Part shown: piece by piece, positions 45,009 through 52,173 of the stretch
Layout: each line of letters starts with the position of its first letter
How positions within the stretch are numbered: the first letter of the stretch is position 1
DNA from: Afipia sp.
GTDB lineage: Bacteria; Pseudomonadota; Alphaproteobacteria; Rhizobiales; Xanthobacteraceae
Length of the DNA stretch: 64,000 nt
NCBI GenBank assembly: GCA_017308595.1
Contig: JAFKER010000005.1
Coordinates: 62,001 to 126,000 of the forward strand
Direction: 5' to 3'
Made by a program: the position numbers and the translations under genes
The notes under the pieces: generated by a model
The model's database searches: none
What the model was told of the DNA's origin: nothing
Seen by the model: the letters and a program-made list of their open reading frames with translations, nothing else

Positions 45009-47210
45009 TTAAACGCGGGGGGACGCCATGGTTGATGGAGTAGCTGCGCGGGGATCGTGTGCATGACGCGGCACAACGGGAATCGTGATTTCGATGACTG
45101 TGCCGGCGGCCGATGGGCGGATGATAGCGGTGCCGTTTACGCCGCCGACGCGCTGAATCAGACCACGCAAGCCGTACCCATTTGGAGTTCCGCTGACTTG
45201 GGTTGGATCGATGCCGACGCCGTCGTCGACAATGGTTGCATGTAGCAGGCCATGGGTCTCGTTGACAGTGATGTCCACCTTCCGCGCCCCGGCATGACGG
45301 ATGACGTTGCTGACGGTCTCACGAATAGCCGAGACGCAGCATCGATAGATGCGATAGTCGAGTGGTATTTCGCTGTCGTCCGTGGCTGTCACCGGCCAAT
45401 TCAGGTCAATGCCGGCAGCACTTAAGCGCTCTCCGGCTTCGTGTCGCAACGCCGCAATGACTTGCCCTAACAGCGGCTGATCGGTGGAAAGACCGCTGAC
45501 AATCGTCCGAATATCAGCGATCGCATCGCGAAGAACCGTATGGGTATCTCCGATCTTGGTCTTATACAGGCCCGACAGGAGACGCGCGCCGACATCATCG
45601 TGCAGGTCGCGAGCGATGCGGTTACGCTCCTCCGTGCTGCCCCGTTCATACCCATGACGGCTCTCTTCCGTGTAGCGCAGGAGACGGACCAATTCCCGAG
45701 CGAGGTCCTGATGCGCCGTAGAGAACAAGCGTCGTCCCTGCCACGGATAGCGAATAGCGAGAGCTGGAGTATCGGCAACGGGCGGCAACAGAAGTTCAAC
45801 GCCTTCGTCGCGGATACCGACGCTGGCAATGTTCTCGCCGATATCATCGATTGCCAGCGGATCGAAAAGTTTGCTCAGCAGGTTGCGCCAGCGTATTGAT
45901 CGTTCCGCTGCGGTGTTCGCCAGCGATACGTCAATAACGGAGCGAAATATCTCGTGATCTGCCGGCGACTTATTCGCTATGAAGCGACTCCACAATAAGC
46001 CGCGCAGCGGGAGATACCCGAATCCGACGAGCAATAACGCAATGCCGAGTGACGTTGTTTGCTGTAGTTGCAGCAACAGGATCAAAGCTGCATCGATAGC
46101 GAACAGCAGCAATGTGCCGCCGGTATAGAAGCCGATCCGGAAGGCCCATTCCGACAAGTCGAAAAGACGGTAGCGCGCAACGCCCAGCGACAGACCGGCA
46201 TAAATCAGCAAAAAGAACCCGAATGCGTACCCCTGCTGCATTACCGGCGCAGACTGGATCAGGACCGGAGCGATGATCAGCGACACGAAGGCGCCTGCGC
46301 AAACAATGACGGACAGGCCGAGCCATGTGAGCGCGGCTCTTGCGCGCGGATCTCGCCGGTTGACGATCAACTGCACCAGAACCGCAACCACGATCAGTAG
46401 CATTTCGATCAAGGTCGGGAGTTGCGAGCCGATCGCCTGTGTCGGAGTCAGCCGGAGAATATCTGCCGCGAGCCAGGGGACGAATATCGCCGGGACTATC
46501 CATAGCGCTCGCAGCGGCACGAGACGGCGCGGATAGACCAGAAACAACGCAATCATGGCCATACCGAAGCCGAGCGATCCTGCGTGATTAAGGGCGGACA
46601 GCACGCGAAACGAGCTGCCGTCGATGGCAAGCTCGCGAGAGGAATATATCGCCGCGCTCAATGCCGCGAGCGTCACCATGGCACCCGAAAGCGCAAACAG
46701 CCGGGTCGCAATATCGGCCGGACGCAGCGCAAGGACGAACATGCCGATCAGCAGTGCGCCTGCGCCGGTGAGCAGCTGAACCCAGAATGCTGCTGGCAAA
46801 TCGGTGAACGGTCGGCGGCCGGGGTTGACGGTGACTGCGCTCTGGCCCGTTGCATCGCTCCGAAGCTGCAAGTTAACGCCGGGTTGCTGCAAGAGGTTTG
46901 AAAGCGCTGTCTGTCGCTGCAGAAAACGGATGGTCTGCTCGTAGGTCTCGAACATGTCTGGTTCTTCGACCAAATCGTCGGGTTCGAGGATCACCGACCC
47001 GACAGCGATGAGCTGAGCGGGGGCAGCAATATCTCGAGACGGACCGGACGGATGGGTGCTGACGAGGCGGATCAGCGCTGGATCGGATGACGGATTTAGA
47101 CCGAGGCCAAGCCAAGGCTGGCGCAACGCCATCCAGAGCGTCAGCGCAACGGCGACGGCGCACAGCAGCAGCCCGCCCTGCATAATACGATTAGGCAGCC
47201 AGAGCGCCAT
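45009..47210 (-). CDS. Multi-pass membrane histidine kinase (NarX/HisKA_3 class)
   Basis: This 733-residue kinase has one N-terminal membrane segment (about 12-30), a periplasmic region to about 140, and then some eight hydrophobic segments between 142 and 405. A cytoplasmic linker follows, then the phosphoacceptor His537 in RIARDLHDDVGARLLSGL and a HATPase with NVIRHAGA, VDDGVGI and GYGLRGL. It pairs with the NarL-type regulator downstream. Its start is 70 bases from the divergent methyltransferase gene, so both share a promoter region at the edge of the RiPP locus. The signal is not readable; a multi-pass sensor could detect a lipid-soluble or exported peptide ligand. Confidence 0.88.
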   Translation of the reverse strand: MALWLPNRIMQGGLLLCAVAVALTLWMALRQPWLGLGLNPSSDPALIRLVSTHPSGPSRDIAAPAQLIAVGSVILEPDDLVEEPDMFETYEQTIRFLQRQTALSNLLQQPGVNLQLRSDATGQSAVTVNPGRRPFTDLPAAFWVQLLTGAGALLIGMFVLALRPADIATRLFALSGAMVTLAALSAAIYSSRELAIDGSSFRVLSALNHAGSLGFGMAMIALFLVYPRRLVPLRALWIVPAIFVPWLAADILRLTPTQAIGSQLPTLIEMLLIVVAVLVQLIVNRRDPRARAALTWLGLSVIVCAGAFVSLIIAPVLIQSAPVMQQGYAFGFFLLIYAGLSLGVARYRLFDLSEWAFRIGFYTGGTLLLFAIDAALILLLQLQQTTSLGIALLLVGFGYLPLRGLLWSRFIANKSPADHEIFRSVIDVSLANTAAERSIRWRNLLSKLFDPLAIDDIGENIASVGIRDEGVELLLPPVADTPALAIRYPWQGRRLFSTAHQDLARELVRLLRYTEESRHGYERGSTEERNRIARDLHDDVGARLLSGLYKTKIGDTHTVLRDAIADIRTIVSGLSTDQPLLGQVIAALRHEAGERLSAAGIDLNWPVTATDDSEIPLDYRIYRCCVSAIRETVSNVIRHAGARKVDITVNETHGLLHATIVDDGVGIDPTQVSGTPNGYGLRGLIQRVGGVNGTAIIRPSAAGTVIEITIPVVPRHAHDPRAATPSTMASPRV

Positions 47211-47280
47211 TGTGATGATTGCTTCCCCCGTCGTATCCAGAAATCACAGGTGAAGCATTCCTTCAAGGAGGAAGGCAAGG

Positions 47281-48291
47281 GTGCGGAGCTTCACCGAAGA
47301 CGTTGATGTCGTGTCGAAGTCGCGTTACCGCTGGGATGCAATCAATACGGGAGGTAAATGCGTGTCAGTGACATCTCGTTCTCAAGCAGGAAACGACATG
47401 CTCGCCTTCACGCAGGCGGAGCTATCTGTCGCGCGCCGGGCTTTTGCGCGTCAGATGCTGGCAATAACCGGTGTAAACAATTCTGCGATCGCCGCGGCGT
47501 TCGCGGTTGTGCCGCGCGAAGCTTTTCTTGGGCCGCCGCCGTGGACGACGGCGTTACCATCGACGGGCTATCATATCCTCTCCAGCTCTGATCCGGTCGT
47601 GCTGTATCAGGATTTCGTCGTCACGCTAGATCCGGCGCGGGGCGTTAATAACGGCAGTCCGTCGCTGCATGTAAGGCTTCTCGATGCGCTGGGCCCTAAA
47701 CCAGGCGAACATATTGTCCACATTGGTGCAGGTGCGGGCTATTACAGCGCTTTGCTTGCCGAACTGGTTGGTCCATCAGGGCGCGTGACCGCCGTCGAGT
47801 TCGACGCGGCGCTGGCGGAGCGCGCTCGGGCGTCCCTGTCTGATCGAAGCAATGTGAGGGTGGTTAGCGGAGATGGTACCCGTTGGCCGCAAGAAGAAGC
47901 TGACGGAATCTATGTGAATTTTGCCGCAGCGCAACCGGCTGACCGCTGGATCGAGGGACTGGCGCCTGGTGGCCGTCTGATATTCCCGCTTGGTGTCCCC
48001 GGACCGCGGCAGCCGAATCTTGGCGGCCGTCATTCCGATCGCGGCGCGGTGCTGCGGATTGAGCAACGCAGCGAGGGATATGCCGCGCGTGCCATCACTC
48101 CGGCCTATTTTGTCTTTGCCGAAGGGGGAGGTCTTGAGCTCCCGGCCGACGAATTGGCGCGATTGCGGGCGGCTTTCGAAGGCGGAGGAATTGATGATGT
48201 TCGCAGCCTGGTCTGGAAGCGATCCGTATCATCCGGGCGCTGTTGGTTTGCGAGCGAGACCTGGGCTCTGTGTCAGGACGATACCCTCTAG
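47281..48291 (+). CDS. PIMT-like SAM-dependent methyltransferase
   Basis: This 336-residue protein, longer than canonical protein-L-isoaspartate methyltransferases (about 210), has a similar core. VPREAFLGPP is followed by the SAM motif VHIGAGAGYYSALLAELVG, the acidic post-motif AVEFD and GGRLIFPLG. The usual substrate loop is replaced by VNNGSPSLH, so it is a divergent branch. The GTG at 47281 has AAGGAGGA eight bases upstream; a GTG at 47362 with GGGAGG is an alternative. It precedes the RiPP precursor, and PIMT homologues in RiPP clusters convert Asp to aspartimide (family knowledge). A terminator separates it from the precursor, so membership in the cluster is plausible but not proven. 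Confidence 0.78.
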   Translation: MRSFTEDVDVVSKSRYRWDAINTGGKCVSVTSRSQAGNDMLAFTQAELSVARRAFARQMLAITGVNNSAIAAAFAVVPREAFLGPPPWTTALPSTGYHILSSSDPVVLYQDFVVTLDPARGVNNGSPSLHVRLLDALGPKPGEHIVHIGAGAGYYSALLAELVGPSGRVTAVEFDAALAERARASLSDRSNVRVVSGDGTRWPQEEADGIYVNFAAAQPADRWIEGLAPGGRLIFPLGVPGPRQPNLGGRHSDRGAVLRIEQRSEGYAARAITPAYFVFAEGGGLELPADELARLRAAFEGGGIDDVRSLVWKRSVSSGRCWFASETWALCQDDTL

Positions 48292-48338
48292 ATTTCAATA
48301 TCCCGGACAATGGCTTGCTCCGACATGAAAATGGCATG

Positions 48339-48361
48339 CCCCCCAAACGGGGGGTTGTTTT
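48339..48361 (+). terminator. Rho-independent terminator before the RiPP precursor
   Basis: Six C's (48339-48344) pair with six G's (48349-48354) around an AAAC loop, followed by TTGTTTT. It lies 47 bases after the methyltransferase stop and 67 bases before the precursor start. The precursor must therefore have its own promoter or depend on read-through. Confidence 0.85.
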
Positions 48362-48428
48362 GGGCGCACGGACAGGCAGTTTGCGTACGGCGCGTCGCGC
48401 AAGACACGCTTTTCCAAGGGAGAATACT

Positions 48429-48542
48429 GTGAAGACATATGAGAAGCCTGTGCTCGTTCAGCTCGGCAAGATGGATCTGATCAAGTCCAACCACACCGGA
48501 CCGAGCAGCGACGGCAAGAAGTACGCCGGTTTCTTCAAGTAA
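48429..48542 (+). CDS. RiPP precursor peptide with lasso-type leader
   Basis: This is a 37-residue peptide starting at a GTG with AAGGGAGA five bases upstream. The leader has the YxxPxL motif (Tyr4, Pro7, Leu9) and Leu12-Gly13, the signature recognised by PqqD-like recognition elements in lasso systems. Thr23 may mark the end of the leader. The C-terminal part is Gly24-Pro-Ser-Ser-Asp28-Gly29, then Lys-Lys-Tyr-Ala-Gly-Phe-Phe-Lys: basic, with one acidic residue. If the core starts at 24 or 25, Asp28 is at position 4 or 5, too early for a lasso ring (7-9). A start near Ser20-His22 would allow one. Asp28-Gly29 is the classic aspartimide-forming pair. Exporter, recognition element and B2 protease follow. 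Confidence 0.82.
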   Translation: MKTYEKPVLVQLGKMDLIKSNHTGPSSDGKKYAGFFK

Positions 48543-48552
48543 ACAGTACAAT

Positions 48553-48582
48553 GCGACATGTCGTTTTTCGACGGCATGTCGC
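48553..48582 (+). promoter_or_regulatory. Hairpin between precursor and exporter genes
   Basis: GCGACATG pairs with CATGTCGC, with an inner TCG/CGA extension around a T-rich loop and a small bulge. It starts ten bases after the precursor stop. There is no good U-tract afterwards, so it is more likely a partial terminator or mRNA stabiliser that lets the peptide be made in excess over the exporter, as is common in peptide clusters (inference). Confidence 0.6.
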
Positions 48583-48718
48583 GCTTTGCCGTAAAGAGCG
48601 TGGATAGCGAACGGCTCTGTTTGGCAGCGCGATTGATCGTGGGTACGTTGGCAGGTCATCCAAGCTCCCATCTTTCGGGTTTCTTGCTCGGTGACGCCAT
48701 GGTGCGGCGAATCGTCCA

Positions 48719-50566
48719 ATGATGCTGTTCCGGCATCCTGTCATCACCGCGCCACCGCCTTCCTCCGGCCCGCCCGCATCCCTGCCGGGCTTCTTCCGCT
48801 ATTTTCTCGCCGAGCATCGGACGATTTTTGTCTGGCTGTTTCTTTGCGGTCTCAGCGTGGCGTGTGCCGACGCGCTTGTCGCTGTGTTTATCGGCAAGAT
48901 GGTCGGCTTCGTGGGACAGGCCGATCGCTGGGCGGCGTGGCATGAGCGATGGCCGGCGCTTCTCGCTCTGCTTCTGGTCATCGGCGTTGTCCGGCCTTTT
49001 CTGATCTGGCTTGATCTTTTTCTTCGGAATTCATTTCTTATTCCAGGCGTGACCTCGCGGATGCGGTGGATCAGCTATTGGCGCGTGGTTCGGCAAAGCT
49101 GGAATTTCTTTCAGGGCGATTCCCCGGGGCGACTCGCTCACTGGGTGATGCAGACGCCTGGCGCGTTGCGTGAGGTCGCGGAGGCGTCGATCCGCGCTGT
49201 CTGGTATCTGTCCATGTACGGGCTGACGAGCGTCGTGCTGCTGGCGAATGCCGACTGGCGGCTGACGGTGCCGATTCTGGCGTGGTTTGCCGGTTTCGTG
49301 CTGCTGCTGCGTTCTTCCGTTCCGCAGCTCAGGGGCCGGGCGGATGATAACGCGGACAAGTATTCCCGGCTGATGGCCGAACTGGTCGACGGCTACGGAA
49401 ATATCCTGACAGTCAAACTGTTCGGTGTAGCGGCGACGATGGATGGGCCGGTTCGCAAGGCACTCCTCGCGCATGACGATGCTCAGGCTCGGCATATGAA
49501 AAGCGTGACCGGCTTTATGACGTGGCTGACGCTTCTGAACACCGGGCTTCTGCTAGGCACCGCCGCCATTGGCGGCTTTCTCTGGCTGCACGAGACGGTT
49601 TCGGCGGAAGCCGTGGCGATGGCGCTGCCACTTGTCTGGCAGGTTGCCAATACGGGCGGCTGGGTCGCCTGGGAAGTGTCAGGCATTTATCAAAACCTCG
49701 GAGAGGTTCGGCAGGGTATGGGGGTGATCGCCGCGCCGACCGCGATGCCCGACGACGATGCGGCTCCTGCTCTCGATCCGCGGTTTGGTGGAATCACGTT
49801 TGATCGCGTGACGTTCGGCTATGGCAATCAGCCGCCGGTTCTCCAAGACTTCAGCCTGGACATCGCGCCCGGCGAGAAACTCGGAATTGTGGGTCGGTCT
49901 GGCGCGGGAAAATCCACGCTCATAGCGCTCCTCCTGCGGCTCGCAGACGTTCAGGGCGGCCAGATCCGCATTGACGGGCAGGATATCCGCGCGGTATCGG
50001 CCGAGGGTCTGCGCGCGCGGATCGGCGTCGTTACGCAAGATGTTTCGCTGTTTCATCGTTCGATCCGTGACAATCTGTTGTGCGGCAGGCCGCAAGCGAC
50101 CGACTCCGAACTGGAGGATGCACTGCGCCGCGCGCAGGCAGCCAGTTTCGTAGCATCCGTCAGCGACGAGGAGGGACGCCGCGGCCTCGATGCTGTTGTC
50201 GGCGAGCGCGGTGGAAAGCTATCCGGCGGTCAGCGTCAACGTCTGATGCTGGTGCGCGCGCTGCTCAAGGACGCGCCTATCATTATTCTCGATGAGGCGA
50301 CATCTGCGCTCGACAGTGAGACCGAACAGGCTATCGCGGTGGAGCTTACGACGCTGCTCGCGGACCGGACTGTGATCAGCATTGCTCACCGGCTTTCCGC
50401 GCTTGCCATGATGGATCGCATTCTGGTGATCCACGACGGCGGCGTAGTCGAACAGGGCACGCATGATGATCTCCTGAGACAAAATGGGCTTTATGCAAAG
50501 CTCTGGCGTCAGCAGACTGCGGAATCCAATCATGTTGCGCCCTCGATCAATCAGCCCATTGAATGA
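48719..50566 (+). CDS. ABC exporter (MsbA-like half transporter) of the RiPP locus
   Basis: This 615-residue exporter has about six membrane segments in residues 20-320. The nucleotide-binding domain follows: Walker A GRSGAGKST, signature LSGGQRQRL, Walker B IIILDEAT and H-loop AHRLSAL. There is no N-terminal C39 peptidase, which fits a system where a separate B2 protease removes the leader. It ends in ATGA, 14 bases before the recognition-element gene. Presumed role: export of the mature peptide and self-protection, as for lasso D proteins. Confidence 0.88.
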   Translation: MMLFRHPVITAPPPSSGPPASLPGFFRYFLAEHRTIFVWLFLCGLSVACADALVAVFIGKMVGFVGQADRWAAWHERWPALLALLLVIGVVRPFLIWLDLFLRNSFLIPGVTSRMRWISYWRVVRQSWNFFQGDSPGRLAHWVMQTPGALREVAEASIRAVWYLSMYGLTSVVLLANADWRLTVPILAWFAGFVLLLRSSVPQLRGRADDNADKYSRLMAELVDGYGNILTVKLFGVAATMDGPVRKALLAHDDAQARHMKSVTGFMTWLTLLNTGLLLGTAAIGGFLWLHETVSAEAVAMALPLVWQVANTGGWVAWEVSGIYQNLGEVRQGMGVIAAPTAMPDDDAAPALDPRFGGITFDRVTFGYGNQPPVLQDFSLDIAPGEKLGIVGRSGAGKSTLIALLLRLADVQGGQIRIDGQDIRAVSAEGLRARIGVVTQDVSLFHRSIRDNLLCGRPQATDSELEDALRRAQAASFVASVSDEEGRRGLDAVVGERGGKLSGGQRQRLMLVRALLKDAPIIILDEATSALDSETEQAIAVELTTLLADRTVISIAHRLSALAMMDRILVIHDGGVVEQGTHDDLLRQNGLYAKLWRQQTAESNHVAPSINQPIE

Positions 50567-50580
50567 AAGGACGATCGATT

Positions 50581-50844
50581 ATGCGCATTCAGCTTACGCC
50601 TGGAACCACTTTGACCACGATTGAAAGAAAGAGCGTCCTTTTTTCAGTCAAAACGGGTGAATCCTACGGGCTTAACGAGACGGCAGCCGAGATGCTCAAA
50701 CTCGGGCTTGAAGGAGGAATCGATCACGCGGTTACCTGCGTCGCGCGAGACTATGATGCGCCGGAGGCCGTGATCAGAAACGATCTCGATGAACTCACGC
50801 GCGATCTGATACGGGTCAAGATGGTTCAGATTGTTGAAGCCTGA
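50581..50844 (+). CDS. PqqD-like RiPP recognition element (lasso B1 type)
   Basis: This 87-residue protein has a winged-helix recognition fold: VLFSVKTGESYGLNETAAEMLKLGLEGG then VIRNDLDELTRDLIRVKMVQ, matching lasso B1/PqqD chaperones. It should bind the YxxPxL leader and present the peptide to modifying enzymes. The ATG at 50581 with AAAGGA nine bases upstream is preferred over the ATG at 50563 that overlaps the exporter stop. Its 3' end overlaps the convergent B2 gene by 29 bases. Confidence 0.85.
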   Translation: MRIQLTPGTTLTTIERKSVLFSVKTGESYGLNETAAEMLKLGLEGGIDHAVTCVARDYDAPEAVIRNDLDELTRDLIRVKMVQIVEA

Positions 50845-51214
50845 GGTCGGGCCAGGGATCATAGGCGGCGACGATGGTGAAGTCCTCCATTCCCGGCGTC
50901 GTAACGAAAACCTCATCGCCGCACGTCACCCAGGCGTGGCCGGATAGCGGCGACAGGCGCATGCCGATCTTGAGGGCCGCCGGGTGGCCATGACGGTTGA
51001 GACTGAACCAAACCGCGATGGCCTGATCCAGGCATTCAATGCGCATGGGTAACATGTCGAGACCCCGAAGCGCCCGTCCAGCGATCGCATGCGCGTTGAT
51101 GTCACGCGGCGTGGCTTTCGTCTTCTCGCCCACCCAATGGAACATACGAACGGTGCGGTCGATGCCAAATAGCTTCGTTGACAGATGCGACAGCGAGAGA
51201 ACCATGGCGCTCAT
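50816..51214 (-). CDS. Lasso-type B2 leader peptidase (transglutaminase-like Cys protease)
   Basis: This 132-residue protein has the B2 pattern: catalytic Cys61 in RIECLDQAIAVWFSLNRHGHP and His93 in SGHAWV, separated by ALKIGMRLSPL. The third triad member could not be assigned with confidence. It would cut the leader from the precursor after recognition-element binding. Unusually, it lies on the opposite strand to the other cluster genes and overlaps the recognition-element gene tail to tail. No asparagine-synthetase-like cyclase, its usual partner, is present in the window. Confidence 0.82.
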   Translation of the reverse strand: MSAMVLSLSHLSTKLFGIDRTVRMFHWVGEKTKATPRDINAHAIAGRALRGLDMLPMRIECLDQAIAVWFSLNRHGHPAALKIGMRLSPLSGHAWVTCGDEVFVTTPGMEDFTIVAAYDPWPDLRLQQSEPS

Positions 51215-51409
51215 GTTGAGATATTCCCAGCGGATCGATGATCAGCACCTAACCGGCAGACCTCCTAGGATGCAATGACAACTTTCTAATTTGCCGTTGG
51301 GGGCATCGACTGCTCGCGCCACGATCCGAAGGACGCTATCGGCGGGGACCTCGCTGAAATGGCGTGAGCAAATCATTGCATCGCGTCAATAAGTCTCGCG
51401 CAGACGAAT

Positions 51410-51443
51410 TTGACAGCAAACATGAGGCGTGTATCATGTTTGC
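51410..51443 (+). promoter_or_regulatory. TetR promoter with a perfect inverted-repeat operator
   Basis: TTGACA (51410-51415) and TATCAT (51432-51437) are spaced by 16 bases. A perfect inverted repeat GCAAACATGA/TCATGTTTGC with an eight-base spacer (51416-51443) fills the space from the -35 box through the -10 box. This is the expected layout of a TetR-type autorepressor site. Transcription would start within a few bases of the ATG at 51446. Confidence 0.82.
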
Positions 51444-51445
51444 TC

Positions 51446-52132
51446 ATGAGTGCCGTTAAAACTGCTCTTTCCAGACCTGCGCCCAAGACCAAGAGGGGTG
51501 TGCGAACGCGCGAAGCCTTGTTGCGGGCCGCTGAAGCATGTTTCGGCGACCGAGGGTTTCATGCGGTATCGGTGAATGAAATCACCGACGAAGCCGGAAT
51601 GGCAATCGGGACCTTTTATCTCTATTTCGCAGACAAGCTTGAAGTCTTCCGCGCGGTGGTTGACCTGATTCAGCAGGAATTGCGTCAGCATCTGCGAAGT
51701 TCGGACGCGGATGACCGGCTGGCGCGTGAACGGCAGGGACTAGGCGACTTCCTCACGTTTGCGAGCGAACGACCCAAGATGTTCAGAATTCTGCAGGAAT
51801 CTTACGTCGTCGACCCGGATATCTATTTTTCTTATTTCGAAAGTATTGCTGCGAGCTATGCCAGGCGTCTTAAGGACGCACAGAAGCGCAAGCAAATCGT
51901 AGAGGCAGATTCAGACATACAGGCGTGGTGTCTGATTGCCATCAGCAATTTTCTCGGAATGCGCTATTCGCGGCCCGGCACAGGTAAAGCGAAGCTCAAT
52001 GCTGTCGTGGAGGCCGCGGCCGACTTTATTGTTCATGGATTGTCGCCAGAGCAAAAGAACCAATCGTCACGCTCGACTAACGAAAGCAAAAAAGCCGGAG
52101 CAACGACTCCGTCTAAACTGCGGCGAGTATGA
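51446..52132 (+). CDS. TetR-family transcriptional regulator
   Basis: This 228-residue regulator has an N-terminal helix-turn-helix (TREALLRAAEACFGDRGFHAVSVNEITDEAGMAIGTFYLYFADK) and an all-helical ligand domain. The frame is open to 51410, but that would include the promoter, so the ATG at 51446 is chosen. Its mRNA may be leaderless. It is first in an operon with a binding protein, transporter, CoA ligase and crotonase and probably represses it until a CoA ester or acid binds. The Lys/Ser-rich C-terminal tail is unusual. Confidence 0.9.
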   Translation: MSAVKTALSRPAPKTKRGVRTREALLRAAEACFGDRGFHAVSVNEITDEAGMAIGTFYLYFADKLEVFRAVVDLIQQELRQHLRSSDADDRLARERQGLGDFLTFASERPKMFRILQESYVVDPDIYFSYFESIAASYARRLKDAQKRKQIVEADSDIQAWCLIAISNFLGMRYSRPGTGKAKLNAVVEAAADFIVHGLSPEQKNQSSRSTNESKKAGATTPSKLRRV

Positions 52133-52173
52133 ATTCTATCGCACATATCGGATCACTGAGGGGAGTGCTTGAA

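Noticed and set aside
48429-48542. Ordinary lasso peptide precursor
   Set aside because: Leader fits, but no cyclase is present and, with the core starting at 24 or 25, the only acidic residue is too close to the N-terminus for a 7-9 residue ring. Kept open only if the core starts near residues 20-22.
48243-48542. 99-codon plus-strand frame covering the RiPP precursor
   Set aside because: The upstream part runs through the methyltransferase end and its terminator; the GTG at 48429 with a good ribosome binding site is the real start.
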